A stretch of DNA of 64,000 nt. Origin: Cristatella mucedo (Eukaryota; Bryozoa; Phylactolaemata; Cristatellidae). The notes under the pieces were generated by a model that searched no databases, was not told the origin of the DNA, and worked only from the letters and a program-made list of their open reading frames with translations. Made by a program: the position numbers and the translations under genes. Each line of letters begins with the position of its first letter. The first letter of the stretch is position 1. The DNA is taken from positions 1,511,659 through 1,575,658 of the forward strand of contig WPIO01000093.1 in the NCBI GenBank assembly GCA_009760855.2, written 5' to 3'. Positions 1 to 12,700 of this stretch are shown here, in pieces.

Positions 1-165
1 TAGCCTTGCAGCCATATTCATAGTCAGCTGCAGTGGCCTAATCGCTTTCTTTGGTAGCCCAGCCAATAAGGAATTGCAATAATCAAGCCGAGACAGAACT
101 AAGGAGCTAGTTAAATTTTTGTATACAAACCATAGCCATACTGGTCCGTGCATTTGAGACATTCT
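1..165 (-). repeat. LINE-B fragment (non-LTR retrotransposon)
   Basis: This stretch matches, on the same strand, the segment at about 38063-38175 inside the best LINE-B copy; both contain the complement of the reverse transcriptase C-terminal motif that reads SRLDYCN in the intact copy. It is cut by the window edge and lies in an intron upstream of the first visible TRPC4AP exon. Confidence 0.6.
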
Positions 166-687
166 TTCTAGACTTTCGTAGCTCGCAGCTCTGTACATTG
201 TGTATTATTTTTGTTGTTCTGGATGACGCGATGCATTACACTAGTCTGGCTGATCAGTCAGTTACATGAATTTATTTAATTGCCTTTACTTCTTTCATCT
301 CGTGCAAAGACCCACCCTTTCACCCCCCTCCCCCCCAGTTTTCTACTTGCTCGAAAATATAAATCAATCCTGCTGACGGTATAGCTGTGCATTCCTTTTA
401 AGGTGGCTTTCACTCGAGGAACTTTACTGCATTAGATTTGGCCTTGGGTCTTTTAATCGCAGAGGGTCTATTGTTTAGCAAGCCTTATGTGGGCAAGCGT
501 TCTAGTTTGGGGGAAAACGAGAGAGTGGGGGGGAGTGTGCCGGGAGGGACTTCTTGGCTTTTTGCAGTTCCTTTGTACCCGTGGGCTTTCTCTTTTCTCT
601 TTGCTTCCTGTTTAGGAAAACTGCACCAGTACTTGAGCCGCTCTTTTGCATTTCCTTTGATGATCAATTTTCTTATTTTTGTTTTAG
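166..687. other. TRPC4AP intron tail, nothing recognised
   Basis: No exon, repeat or RNA gene is recognised here. An open frame runs through 438-687 into the exon at 688, but only the part after the polypyrimidine tract and AG at 686-687 matches TRPC4AP, so the upstream part is treated as intron. Confidence 0.5.
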
Positions 688-750
688 TACATGCACAGAA
701 CCTGCAGAAACGAAAAGAAGGCTTTGTAAACATTCGCGATATCAACCAAG
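688..750 (+). CDS. TRPC4AP: TRPC4AP visible exon 1
   Basis: Acceptor TTTTGTTTTAG ends at 687 and the donor GT is at 751. It enters with two leading bases and leaves with one. The peptide starts HAQNLQKRKEG and ends DINQ, matching the Ala-Gln-Gln-Lys-Lys to Ile-Asn-Gln stretch of human TRPC4AP. Confidence 0.8.
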
Positions 751-3700
751 GTAATATTAACTTATGTGATGCTGTTATTTGTAGTTCGTAGAAGCTAGTT
801 AACAATTCTATTATATTTTTGTGTGGCTCGCTGTGCTGCAACCCACATTCTATAGTCATCCTGTGTTTCTAGGCTTGATGGATGTACTTTCAAGCATGGA
901 AACGTTTTGACAGCCGAAAATTACCCAGATTTCTACGGTACCACAGCCCCTGATTATGCAGCCGGCTGGTTTATGGGATCCTGTATTGCCTATTAGACTA
1001 GCTAATCTTGAAAATTTTGGTAATCATGTTACCTAAAAATCCTTCAAATGACTCATGGAATCACTTCAAACAAGGCACAGCTAGGGCTGTTAAACGTAAA
1101 GCTAGATTTGAGCAGCTTTTATTTTGTTTTTCTCCGCAATTTGTGCAGTTCGTCGTTTGAAGTGAGCTGTCAAAGTAGGCGATTCCTGCGTGCCTCGTCC
1201 GTACGTAGTCCCCAGCGGGCACAGTAGAAACGATGTAGTGGGCTGGCGGCCAGGCAATACCTTAAGTCGCGCCGGCACTATAGAGCGAAGACTGCAAACG
1301 GGGGGGGGGGCGCGAAGCACTTTATGTCATGTCAGCATCTGCGCTTCTTACTCAGGTGGGAGTTGCTAGGTGACAGCATGTTTTGACAACCTTACTGTCA
1401 GCAGGTCGATGAGCTACATGCTGGATCAAGTCCTAAATGTGATGCAGTGATACATCTCTCTGTTGGTCCATGCATTCGTGACATCTCGTCTCGACTTCTG
1501 CAACTCACTGCTTGCTGGCCTCCCAGCATGTGCGATCAGGCGATTGCAGCTGGTGCAAAACTCTGCAGCTAGGCTTGTCTGTCGTGAGCGTCGCAGTTGC
1601 CACATTACTCCACTTCACGCCGACCTGCACTGGCTACCAGTCAAGCAACATATTGACTTCAAGGTTTTGTCGCTCACTTTTAGGTCACTTCATTCTATGG
1701 CTCCAGCCTATCTCTCCGACATACTCCCCCATCAGGCCAAGCATCGTACCACCCACTTTTCGGAATCCAACAGTCTAGAAATACCTCGTACAAACCTTAA
1801 ATCTTTTGGAGACCGTGCATTTAGTTCATATGCTCCCAAAGCCTGGAACTGCCTCCCGACCTGCGTCAGAACATCCCCTGACCTGACCACATTTAAAAGG
1901 AACCTAAAAACACACCTATTTAGGACAGCATTTTTGTGGGTCCCTGTGATTCGTCCTTCACGTGCTTATGCGTGCTAATGCTGACACTGTGCATGCTGCC
2001 ACTAACCACATTTGCATGCTGACCCTGTGCATGTCACCCCTAACCATATTATTCATTTCGTTTGTTTTTCAAGCATGATTTTACTTACCATTCAATTGCA
2101 TTTCACTTTACAGCAAAGGTAAAGCGCCTAGAGAGAGATTAAGTTCTCTGAGGGCGCTTTATCAAGTGAATTATTATTATTATTATTATTATTCGTCCTT
2201 GATGTGCTTATGCGTGCTGACACTGTGCATGCTGCCACTAACCACATTTGCATGCTGACCCTGTGCATGTCACCCCTAACCATGTTATTCATTTTGGTTG
2301 TTTTCAAGCATGATTTTACTTACCACTTAATTGCATTTCCCTTTGCAGCAAATGTAAAGCGCCTAGAAAGAGATTAAGTTCTCTGAGGGTGCTTTATCAA
2401 CTACATTATTATTATTATTATTAGGAGGGCAGTCGAGGTAGTGAGTAGCGTGAAGTAGCAGGTCAGGACAGCTGGAAAGGATGTGCCACAGTCGTCAGCA
2501 GGAGAGTTGATGTCGTTGCCTTCTATGTGCCTTTGTAAATAATGATGTCAGTGTCTCATACTAGTATACTAAATTACGAATACGACAACGATGTAAACAA
2601 AATGGGTTTTTTTTACTTATCGACGTTAGTGGTGTACACACCTTGATTTTAGCATGAAGCTATGTTATTTGCTTGGAACTCGAGCAAGTAGGCGATGCGA
2701 TTGGTGGCAGCCCAAGCCGTCCAGCTACTATTGGTGCAGTCGTATTTAGCCTGATAGTTCTTGTGGACAGCAGATGCAGCTAGGCTGTTGTTCTGTCTTC
2801 TGGTCAGAAATGTCCTGACTAAGGCGTTTGTAGTCTGGACATGTGTGCAGAGTGTTGCTTTTTAGCTCGGTCTCCTGGATTGAGAAGCGCACATTGTAGT
2901 CTTGTCTGCTTGAGCCAAGAGCCTGTTTAGATGTCTTCGTGCCAGACACCTCGTGTGTCACTCGTGGCAATGGAAGCTGTAGAAGGCTTTGCCTACGAGT
3001 TATCGGCGTTGTGCCAGAGCTTGCAAGGCTGGAGAAACAGCAGAGCACGCGACCGACAGGCACGGAAGCTGGAGCCAGCTGCTGTCGGGTCGTTGCACGT
3101 TCGGGCAGAACTGCCTGCTTGCGTTTGCTAGAGCATGCTGTAATTGTAAGCTTGCTGTCGGCTTTCTACTTTTAGAATACCTTCTTAGTGTGCCAGATTT
3201 AATGCAACGACTCGTGTCCATTGCCTGCACCAGAGATTGTAAGTTACTCTTGCTGTAGTTGTGCAGGTGGTGGTTGTAATAATTATCGGTCACTTGCTTG
3301 CAAATGGCATACCCTAAGTGCATCAGTCACATTGTAGGTGCATGGTGAATGTGCAATTTCGCTTCTGTTATCTGTCGTGTCGTTGAGGAGCTAATACATG
3401 TCGCTGCTGAGTTCATTTTTTATCGGAGCATTGCAGATTTATTGGGTTTGAATTGAATTCGTTAGCCTTGGTAACTGCTGTAATAGGTTTCAGTAAGTTA
3501 TCTACAGGGTGCTTACATGAATGCGACAGTAGGGAGCTTACTCACTTAGCCGTGTTAATAATATAAAAAGTAATGGTTACAAATTAGTGGCTAAAGAAAG
3601 ACTAATTCGTTTAGCAGCTTCATTTATACAGCTGAGGAAAAGCCTTAGTGGCTTGTATGCCATTGCTGCTGGCAGTTATTGCCTTGAGCTGGACTAGAGC

Positions 3701-6700
3701 TCACGGCCTGGGTCGTGAAATGTTGGCATGTGAGAGGTCTGCTAAGCTATTCACGGGTCTATTTTATCCAAGCTCATATGCTAGCTTTTAATACAGATTA
3801 ATGTGCAATGTATATATTCTAGAAGTCGGCTGCTGTGAGACATATCTTTGTGTTGCTATTTGTTTGATTTTGTCGTCGTACGGCAACGTATGGCAAACAC
3901 GCTCATGCTTATGTTATGGTGCTATTTTAGTCTTACTTTTGTTCTAGATGCTCCTCGATACCGGGGCTTACCTGGTGAGGTGGAAAACTGGATGCAGTGG
4001 ATCGACGACTCAAACTCTGACGACTTGTCAGAGCTACCTGAAGCAGATTTGTTAGACTCCTTTGCCGGAGGTATAGACTTCATCATCGTTGCAATGTCTA
4101 GTTGATAACGCTCAGCAATGCTATTGGCTTGACTGCATTTTGTGGTTTCCGTGTTTTTTGTCTCACTTTCTTTTTTGCGGCTTTCATCCAGTGCAAAATG
4201 TGGCTCGATAGCAGTGCTGTTGTAAAAAAAAAGGCTGCTTGTTCTGCATATGTTTCGGCCTTATGTCTTCCTGGTCATGGCTCACGGGTGTCCTGTCCTG
4301 CGTAGTAGAGTCATTCACCTTGGGTTTAGTGTTATTGGCCTGCCAGCACTGACATTATGTCTCGAAACTACCATTAATTCTCTCGTGATCCTTGGCCGAC
4401 ATGTCAGCCAATTATGCAGGGGTGCTTGTTGAGGGGGTCTGCTTGGTTGCTCTTATGTTTGATGCCCAATTGAATGTGCCTCCACTTTCACAGCCACGTA
4501 GAAGTTTCTCGTCCATCATTTTTGAGAAGTAAATGTGTCGATGTTTAATTAAAGGATAGTGAGCTGCAACTGAATTTAGCAGCATCGTTTGTATAATGGT
4601 AGAAGATCTTACCGTCTCATAGTGCTTGCAATGGCCAATAAAGAATTGCCTGCTACATTGTTTGAACTGGGGACCTGGTTAAGGAAGTGCAAACACCTAA
4701 GTGAGAAGCATAGCTGAGTCAAGACAGCATTTGAGGTAGTGAGTAGCATGGAAGTAGCAGCTCAAGACGGCTGGTCAAGACCGAGTTTGCCCTCAGCCAA
4801 CCCCTCTTCTGTGCCTATGCCATACTACTTTTGTTACCGAGCTGCTTAAGGATCAAGTGCTGAAATGGCACATCTGAGCCTGCATATTCTTAGCATTAAT
4901 TTGGGTTTCGGAGAACCTGAGCTCAGGAACAGCTACTTACTTGCTATGTTATCGTAAAACACAGTATACGGCCATTTCTGTGATCTGAAATTCCGAATAG
5001 GTCGAAAGTCATGAACTCATGAAAGATCATAGGGTTTAGCCGTTTCACTGCCAGTTTCTTTTATAGTAGGGCATGTCGTCAACCGGATTCTAGCATGTCA
5101 AAACACGAAATTCTGTTGTTGTTATTGTGGCCATGGAAAGCAGGCCATGCAGTGCCTCTTTGATGGTGCTGCGAGGTAACTCGTCTTGGTACTTTAAGAT
5201 TTAAGTATCTTGGGTCTGTGTCGATGTGGACATGCAAGACGAAAAAACTGGAAGTCAATTTTTATAGTTACTAGTGAGTGATGTGTCTTATTTCTCATCC
5301 CTTCTCCTCGACCAGAGAATGTGAAATGACAGGAAATGATGTGTACAATCACTTATATTGACTCTGACATCCCGACTGTCAAGTTTGTACATTGTGCCCT
5401 TTGTTGTCCGACGAGCTTGTCACTACTGCCAAGCCAAAGCTGTACATCTTTTCAATAGATTGGTTTCCATGAGGTGCTTCATGAATTTTTTCGGATCTTG
5501 TATTCTCAACCTGTCGAACAGTGGACGCTCTTGACAGTAGGGTGCATGTATTCTGTGCTATGAATGTATTGCCATTTGTACACCTATTCTCAAGTACAAC
5601 CACCTGTACGGGTTGGGAGATGTTTATGGTCTGTTTGATGTGGTCACTTATTTGGCAGCCGATGCTGTTGTGTAGATTTCTCCGGCATGCATAATGCTTG
5701 CATCATCTGTGGAGTTTGTGAACTATGACTTAATGCTCAGCGAAGTAGTAGCTGTGGTTTTGTTCTTTAAGTTCCTGTTGTACTTCTGTTCCATGGCTGC
5801 CTATTAGCTCTGCTCGTAGTAGTAATAGGGTAGCACTTGATTGGAATTGTTTGTGGCTTCAGGAGTTACTAGTCCAGCTGTCCTTGGTGGTGTATGGACT
5901 AATCAGCCATGCCTCCAAATTGTCATGGATCTCAACAACAAAGTGGAAGTCATATATGTTCTGGGCTTATTTTTGGTTGGAAAACATAGGAAAAAGGTAT
6001 GGCAATCAGCTCGAGCTTCTAGTGTCAAATTGAAATTTTTGTTTTTCATATTTTATGTTGCATCATCTGACTAATGGGGCGTCTCTTACTTGAGAATAAG
6101 GGTTTCGTAATTCATTGCATAATCATGCATGAAGTACTGCTAATGACCTTGGTTCTGTATTTTTAAACTTGTAATGCATTTTGGATTTGCATGCAGCTCA
6201 TAGAAACAGATGTAGCTACATTTCAATTAAAAAAAACCAGAAACATAATTTTGGAAATGGATCTCTTCGAATAAGTCCTATTTATGCATTACTTCCAGGC
6301 GTAAAAATAGTGTTATTGGTCGCATTAGTAGGAGTAAGTTGGTAGTGGCTGAAAGCTTAGGTCGCTCGATCGGTAAATGGGCGATAGCAGGTTCGACTCT
6401 TGGTATGTTTCACTAGGTTTTCGTGACTCCAGACCTCTAGTAGACAAATTTCGAGCTCTGTATATTCAAGCCCTGTACATTCTTGCCTGAAAGAACTTTC
6501 TACATCTGGTAGCAATAGTCTGCTCTAAATACTGCTCTAAATATTTCATTTTGAATCGGCTGCTCAAACATAGCTAAACCCAAATGTAGTAGTTAGCTTA
6601 AGATCACTCGTCCATTTAGTGGCAACCCCGTGTTCAGTGCTTCAAAGCAGGGTTTCTTTTAGCATTGGTGTTTAGTGTGACCACATGATTAAATTGCTGG

Positions 6701-9700
6701 GGAATTTAACAGTTCGGGAATCAAGATATGTGTCCAACTAGCTGTTCTTCTTTTGGAGAATTCTATGACTAGGAACAATACATATTTAGTCTCTATTGAA
6801 TTATGTTCTTTTATATTGCACGATTGGTTTCATTTATACTCCTCGTTCATTTCAAGTTTTTAACCTGTTCATGTTATTATTCTGGTGGGTATCTAGAATA
6901 GCAATTTTTCATTGGCGATCAGCAAACTGTTACGTGATTGCCTGTAAGTGCTTGGTGGCTATAGTCAAACAGTCTCTTAAAATATGATTATGCTGTCTTT
7001 GTTTGGATATATTTATTCTTGAGGTTGTTTGTACGGACACTCATCCTACGTACATTATTTCCCAAATAAATTCTGTACATTTTGATTGTAAGATATTGCC
7101 ATATCACTGGCGCTGTCTGCTTTGAACTAACATCATTTCGTAAAATGGTGGCCAAAACATGCTACCATCCCCTTGGAATCAGTTCATTACGACTGTAGAA
7201 GCTGTAGCAAGGGTGGCTTCCGATCTAGTGGAAGGTTCAAGTCAGGATTCTAATTCTAAGTTGCAAGATCCCCCAAGGACCGGCTGAAATCACGTGATGC
7301 CTTTACGTGGCCAACGAGCCTCAGAGTATCAGCGCTCTTCATCCTCATGGGGTGTCTATGGCCAAGAAATTAGCTATCTATTTTTTGCCAATCTGGTTTG
7401 GCCCAGTGGTTAAGGTGCTCGCTTCGACCTTAGTCTGGCCGAGGTCGTGGGCTCGAGCTTCGTGGCATGTGTGAAGCCCCTGAAGAGAGATTAAGTTCTC
7501 CTACGGCGCTATACAAATGAATTATAAAAAAAATTTGTTCTGAAAAACTGCTGGCAATATATGTCTACCCGTTGTATAACATAGAACTAATATTCACAGC
7601 TGGTTGTTTGTATAGCACCCTGACGGAACCAAATCTCTATCCATCTGCTTTACAACTCGCTGTAAGAGAATTAATAACTGAGCGTTTGTGACTGTGCAGT
7701 AGCATGATTAGATTTGCATGCAAAAGCAGACAAGTAGCATGCTTAGGCCAGCAAGCAAAAGCAAAGAAGAAGGCACTGGGAGGGGAACTCTCCGGTCAGT
7801 AGGACCAATGGTTGGTAACATGCACTGAATCATGCACGGATAAGCATGCCGGCAGGCACAGGAACGAGAAAGACAAGTTCACCTGTGTGAAGGAAAAGCT
7901 TACCGGAACTGGTGTGTCTTTAGTTTAGACTTGAATAATGCTAGGCCATTCCAGGTAATAACCGTAGTTGGAAGGAAGTTCCAGATCTTGTTGCATACGT
8001 GCTGAATGCTCGATCGTAACAAGATTTAAATTTAGCTCTAGGGACGGCAAGATGACTTTATGCTTTGGAACGGATGGTGCAAGAGCACACTGGAAGAGCA
8101 AGGAGTTTTGACAAGTAAGCTGGTGAAAGTGAATAAGTGACCCTGTAAGCCAGACAGAGGATCTTGAAATCGATTGGATGCTTGATAGAGAGCCTGTGAA
8201 GCTCAGACAGAAGTGGAGTGATGTGGTAGTTAAGCCATTGACGACAGACCACCAGACGAGCCGCTGAGTTGTATGCCAGCTGCAGCCGATTAAGGGCACT
8301 GAATATACTGATTTTCTCTGTGCTTTCTCCAGACATCCATTGCTAGCCAGTTGACATTCTTTCTCTCAAGTTTAATGAGCCTGGAGAGAGAGATTTAGTT
8401 CTATTAGGGAAACTATTAATGTTTGATTCGTCTTCTTATTATTATTGTTATCTCTACTTACGATTAAGGTGAGCCATGATGGCACACTAGGTAAGGTGGT
8501 TGCTTTTTACGACCTTGGTCCCAAGGTCGTGGATTCGAATCTTGAGGTGGGTGATCCTTTATTGCCTGCAGCGGTAGTGATAGCCGTAAAGGCTCTTCTG
8601 TTGCTTTACAAAAGAGGCTGTTAAATCAGCTGTTATTATTTATGTACATCTTAGAAAGTCCCTGCCTATCCCAAAATCAGCAAATGCGTTTGCATATATT
8701 GAGTTGGCAAAATAAAATACACTTCATTTCGTATGCTGGTCTAAATGACGATTTTTTGAATTCTATACAAGTTCTGGTATTATGTAGTAAATGTGGAATA
8801 ATCAGGGATCGTTAAATAGTCTTGAAAACACTGACCTATACTTTCTAAATTACTTTGTCCATGCAGGCACAGAAGAAATTGGCCGAGCTTAAACTTATAC
8901 CTGGTTTGTCGAATTTATTCGACAACTTTATCTGGAAGACACAAGGGTAAGTATTTCATGCGGCAATTGCTTGCTTGAGTAGTAGATGCAGCTGCCATAC
9001 ACCGGTTCTCCCGGCTTTACGGCCGTGAAAATTAGATGTACCTGTGTTTGCAAGCTGGGTTGTTGGTGAATTGAGCCAAAGAAGGATGCGTGACAAGAGA
9101 GAAAAGTCCCTAGAAGTTGGATGCGTGTGATGATCCATCATGACTAGCTTAGCTGTAGCTAGGTTCTGAATGAACTGTATTTTGGAGGGATTCACATATC
9201 TAATCAAGATCTTAAGATCAAGTTAAGGGGTAGCTAGAAAACAGGTGAAAGCTTGCACCGATGTACCCTCGAGTAGTATAGCCACACTCCAATGAAATTC
9301 TTGTATTTCATGTATAATTAAGAGCTGGATTTAGTGCAGCATTGGCTTTAGCATAACTTCAATCTCAAAATTAAGTCGGCGGTTTTATTTGCTCCCATAT
9401 GATGATTGTTACTGTCGAAGTAAAACTACATATGCTGTTTCTATTGGCATTATTATCAATAATTTTGTCTGAGTGCAGAATGTTGCCACCCTATCTTGAC
9501 AACCCTTACTAGTCGGCTCACCAAAGCCTTCTGCCGATGCCGTGAAGCTTTGCAGAGGTGCGCATCTTCAAACCTAAGGCTGCACCGTGTTGTCGAATAT
9601 ACTTAATCTGAACTGTGCTTCCTTCTGCTGTCCCACACATCTAGTGCTGGTTGGCTGGTTTAGGAGCTTCCGATAAGTCAGCCTACTTTCAATTAATTAG

Positions 9701-12700
9701 TAGTAAACGTTGTCTCGTCTAAAACCACCTTTTACGCTTGCTTTGGAAATTTTGTACTCCTTAAGTTGCATTGTGCCGAACGCTAGTGGCATGATGCAGG
9801 GGCACTAGACAAACTGATCTTGTTACTTCCTGTTAAGTTTTTAGGAATTGGCATTAGCCAACTGCCACTAATTTACAATGACCCATTTCTATGCCCAATA
9901 CTAAATGCATTTTGCACCTGAAGTCCTCCATGTAGCATTTTGGATCTGTAGTCTTCCAACGTAAACCAATGTTCTAGTGAAATATTGCGAATGATTCTTT
10001 CTGGAAGACCGAATTGTTTTCTTAACTTCATTTCGTTGACGTGGATTTGGGGATATGAAACCTAGCAAGAGTGTCAAACACGCATTTGTGATATCCTGTC
10101 TTGACTTCTATAACTCACTGCTTGCTGTTCTACCGGCCTGAGCAGTCAGGTGCTTACAGCTGGTGCAAAACTCTGCAGCTAGGCTTCTCTGTCGTGAGCG
10201 TCGCAGTTGCCACATCACACCACTTCTCGCCGACCTGCACTGGCTACCAGTCAAGCAACGGATCGACTTCAAGGTTTTGTCGCTCACTTTTAGGTCTCTT
10301 CATTCTTTGGCGCCAGCCTGTCTATCACATCTAATTCCCCACCAGGCTAAGCAACGTACCGCCAGCTTTTCGGAAACTAACTGTTTACTTATACCTCGTA
10401 TAAACCTCAAATCGTTTGGAGACCGTGCCTTTAGTTCCTATGCTCCTAAAGCCTAGAACTCACTCCAGACTTGTGTCACGAAATCTCCTGACTTGACCAC
10501 ATTTAAAAAGAAACTAAAACACACCTATTTGTAATAGCATTTAATGAGCCCGTGTGAATCGACCTTTATGTGCTTATGCATGCTGACACTTTGCATGCTG
10601 CCACTAACCACATTTGAATGCTGACCCTGTTCATGTCACCCCAAACCCTGTTATTCTCGTTGTTTATCGAGCATGCTGCCACTAACCATTCGTTCGTGTT
10701 TCCTTCGCAGCAAATTTAAAGCATCTAGAAAGAGATTGAGTTCTCTGGGGTCGCTTTATCAAGTGTGTTATTGTTATATTATTATTATAAACACGAACTA
10801 GATCGACGCAACGTAGCATCCTGATTTATATTGAGATCGTGTCGGACTTGCTCGGTCTACATAGAGCCAGTGTGGTATGCATTTCGTGGAGATGCACATG
10901 GTGCAAATCAGCCAGTGCTAGCTTTCATTAGCAATTGATAAAGTAAATAAAGAAAATTTATCTGTCTTGCACCCTATAAGAACTTGAATATCTATTCAGG
11001 TGTCTCACATATGCCATGGGGCCCGAGCCCACGACCTCGTCGGTAAAGATGTTGACCTTGACCTTGGACAAGATGAGCACCTTATCCACTCGGTCAAGCC
11101 ACCGTAGCTTTCTCCCTTTCGCAAAAGCGGCAGCAGCAGATTGTTGTGTATTTCTTCCAGGAAAGCACAACGACCGTGTTCTAATTCTGCTGCTTTGCTG
11201 TTGTTGAATTACCAGCTTGGACTTTTCTTTTTGTTTTGACAGTCAGCGGGTAGCAGCACGCAATCGCTTGCGTGGCCACAATGCGAGTTGTGAGTGCAGC
11301 CCAGAGGTTGCGCTGAAGATCCAATTCCTCCGATTGGTGCATAGCTTTTGTGATCACTCCGAGTAAGTTTGCCGTGAGCCATCAATGTGTGTGATTCGCT
11401 TGCTTTTTTCGTGGCCCATCTTTGCCTTTCATAGTAGCCCTGAATGCTGTTTGCATGTCCTTGCTTACATTTTTGCTCCATCTTCGAAGATCTTCTATCT
11501 TTGCTGGATGGCGTTTGCTCTTCGTTGATCTTGGGCTGCACATTTCAGTTACAAGCATCTCCTCGTTACGAAGAGTGAAATGAGTGAAATCAGGAAAATC
11601 AATGAGAAGGCTGGCATACTATCTGTTGGTGACTTGGAAAAAGTTGATAAGTATGTATTATTTCGTTTCCAGGAAATCACTTCACTTGTACATGTGCCAT
11701 TTGATCGAGTGAGATGTAAATCATAGTGGTTATATATAGTCAATGCAAATACGAAGCAGCATTTAACCAGTAACTGTGTCTAGTCTTGGCAATCGCAGAG
11801 TGCTCTATTCGGTGTTGGTGGCATATAGTACATGCCTATAGGGCAAGCATGTCTATCAGCTCCCACCACGGGACTGGCCGTAAAGGGCTCTTGCGGATAT
11901 ACAGTACACATGTAAAGGTGTTGGCTGGCAAAGTGATTCGGGTTACGCGTGTGTATGACAAAGTGACAATTTTGGCTGGTGCTGCTTAGTAATAATAATA
12001 ATTATAAAAATAATGCACTTAATAAAGCGCCCTCAGAGAACTTAATCTCTCTCTAGGCGCTTTACATTTGCTGCAAAGGGAAATGCAATTGAATGGTGAG
12101 TAAAATCATGCTTGATAAGCAAACAAAATGAATAACATGGTTAGGGGTGACATGCACAGGCTGCTTTTAATGGTCGTAAACACTAGATGAGATCTTATTG
12201 TGGTTGCTTATTAATGTGCTGTTACCGTGTTACTTTTTTAATTCAGGTCAATGGGATCTGGCTCGGGTAGATACGTTGTCAGCTGTGGTTATATATTGTA
12301 TCTTGGATTTTGCATATAGCTACAAAGTTTAAGATATTATCTGGGCGATTGGTTAGTAAGTTCACTTGCGTTGGTTCTGCTGTGATGAAGTACAGCGTGT
12401 TGAGCTGTTAGGAAACCTAATTGGGTAGTGACCTTGCGCTATAGTATGCTTGCCAATACATACGTGATGCTTGCCAATACATACGTGAAGTGCTAGACTG
12501 ACTTGCATAGCAACACTATAGCCTCTGGGTCTTAGCCCAGGGTTAAGGTGCTTGCACTTCACGATCGGGTCATGGGTGAGTTTCCTGTAGCAGGCAATTC
12601 CTATTGCCCACTGCTAGATGCGCTATTGCTCTTCTGCAGCTAAGTTAACAATGCATCTGAAACAGCTCATTTTTCCTATTTTTACGATATGGCTTTGGTA

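Larger units (their letters stand above)
751..3175. other. TRPC4AP intron
   Basis: This intron contains a LINE-A copy with a doubled 3' end (about 1455-2424), a LINE-B scrap (2424-2525) and a G10 run near 1301. The remainder shows no feature I can support. Confidence 0.7.
5997..8866. other. TRPC4AP intron
   Basis: Holds a weak tRNA-like box at 6355-6410, SINE S1 (7388-7527), a decayed minus-strand LINE (7595-8345) and SINE S2 (8468-8650). Nothing is recognised between about 6410 and 7388. Confidence 0.65.
8947..11242. other. TRPC4AP intron
   Basis: Holds LINE-A copy 2 (10075-10785) and an inverted S1 fragment (10965-11100). I see nothing recognisable in 8947-10074. Confidence 0.65.

Noticed and set aside
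874-960. Possible exon after TTCTAG encoding GLMDVLSS, placed between TRPC4AP exons 1 and 2
   Set aside because: It meets a stop before any donor, and the exon at 3176-3238 supplies the expected family sequence with correct phase.
9240-9300. Stretch reading TDVPSSSIATLQ resembling part of TRPC4AP
   Set aside because: Runs into a stop, has no splice borders, and the real match (CECSPEVALKIQFLR) is at 11243-11362.
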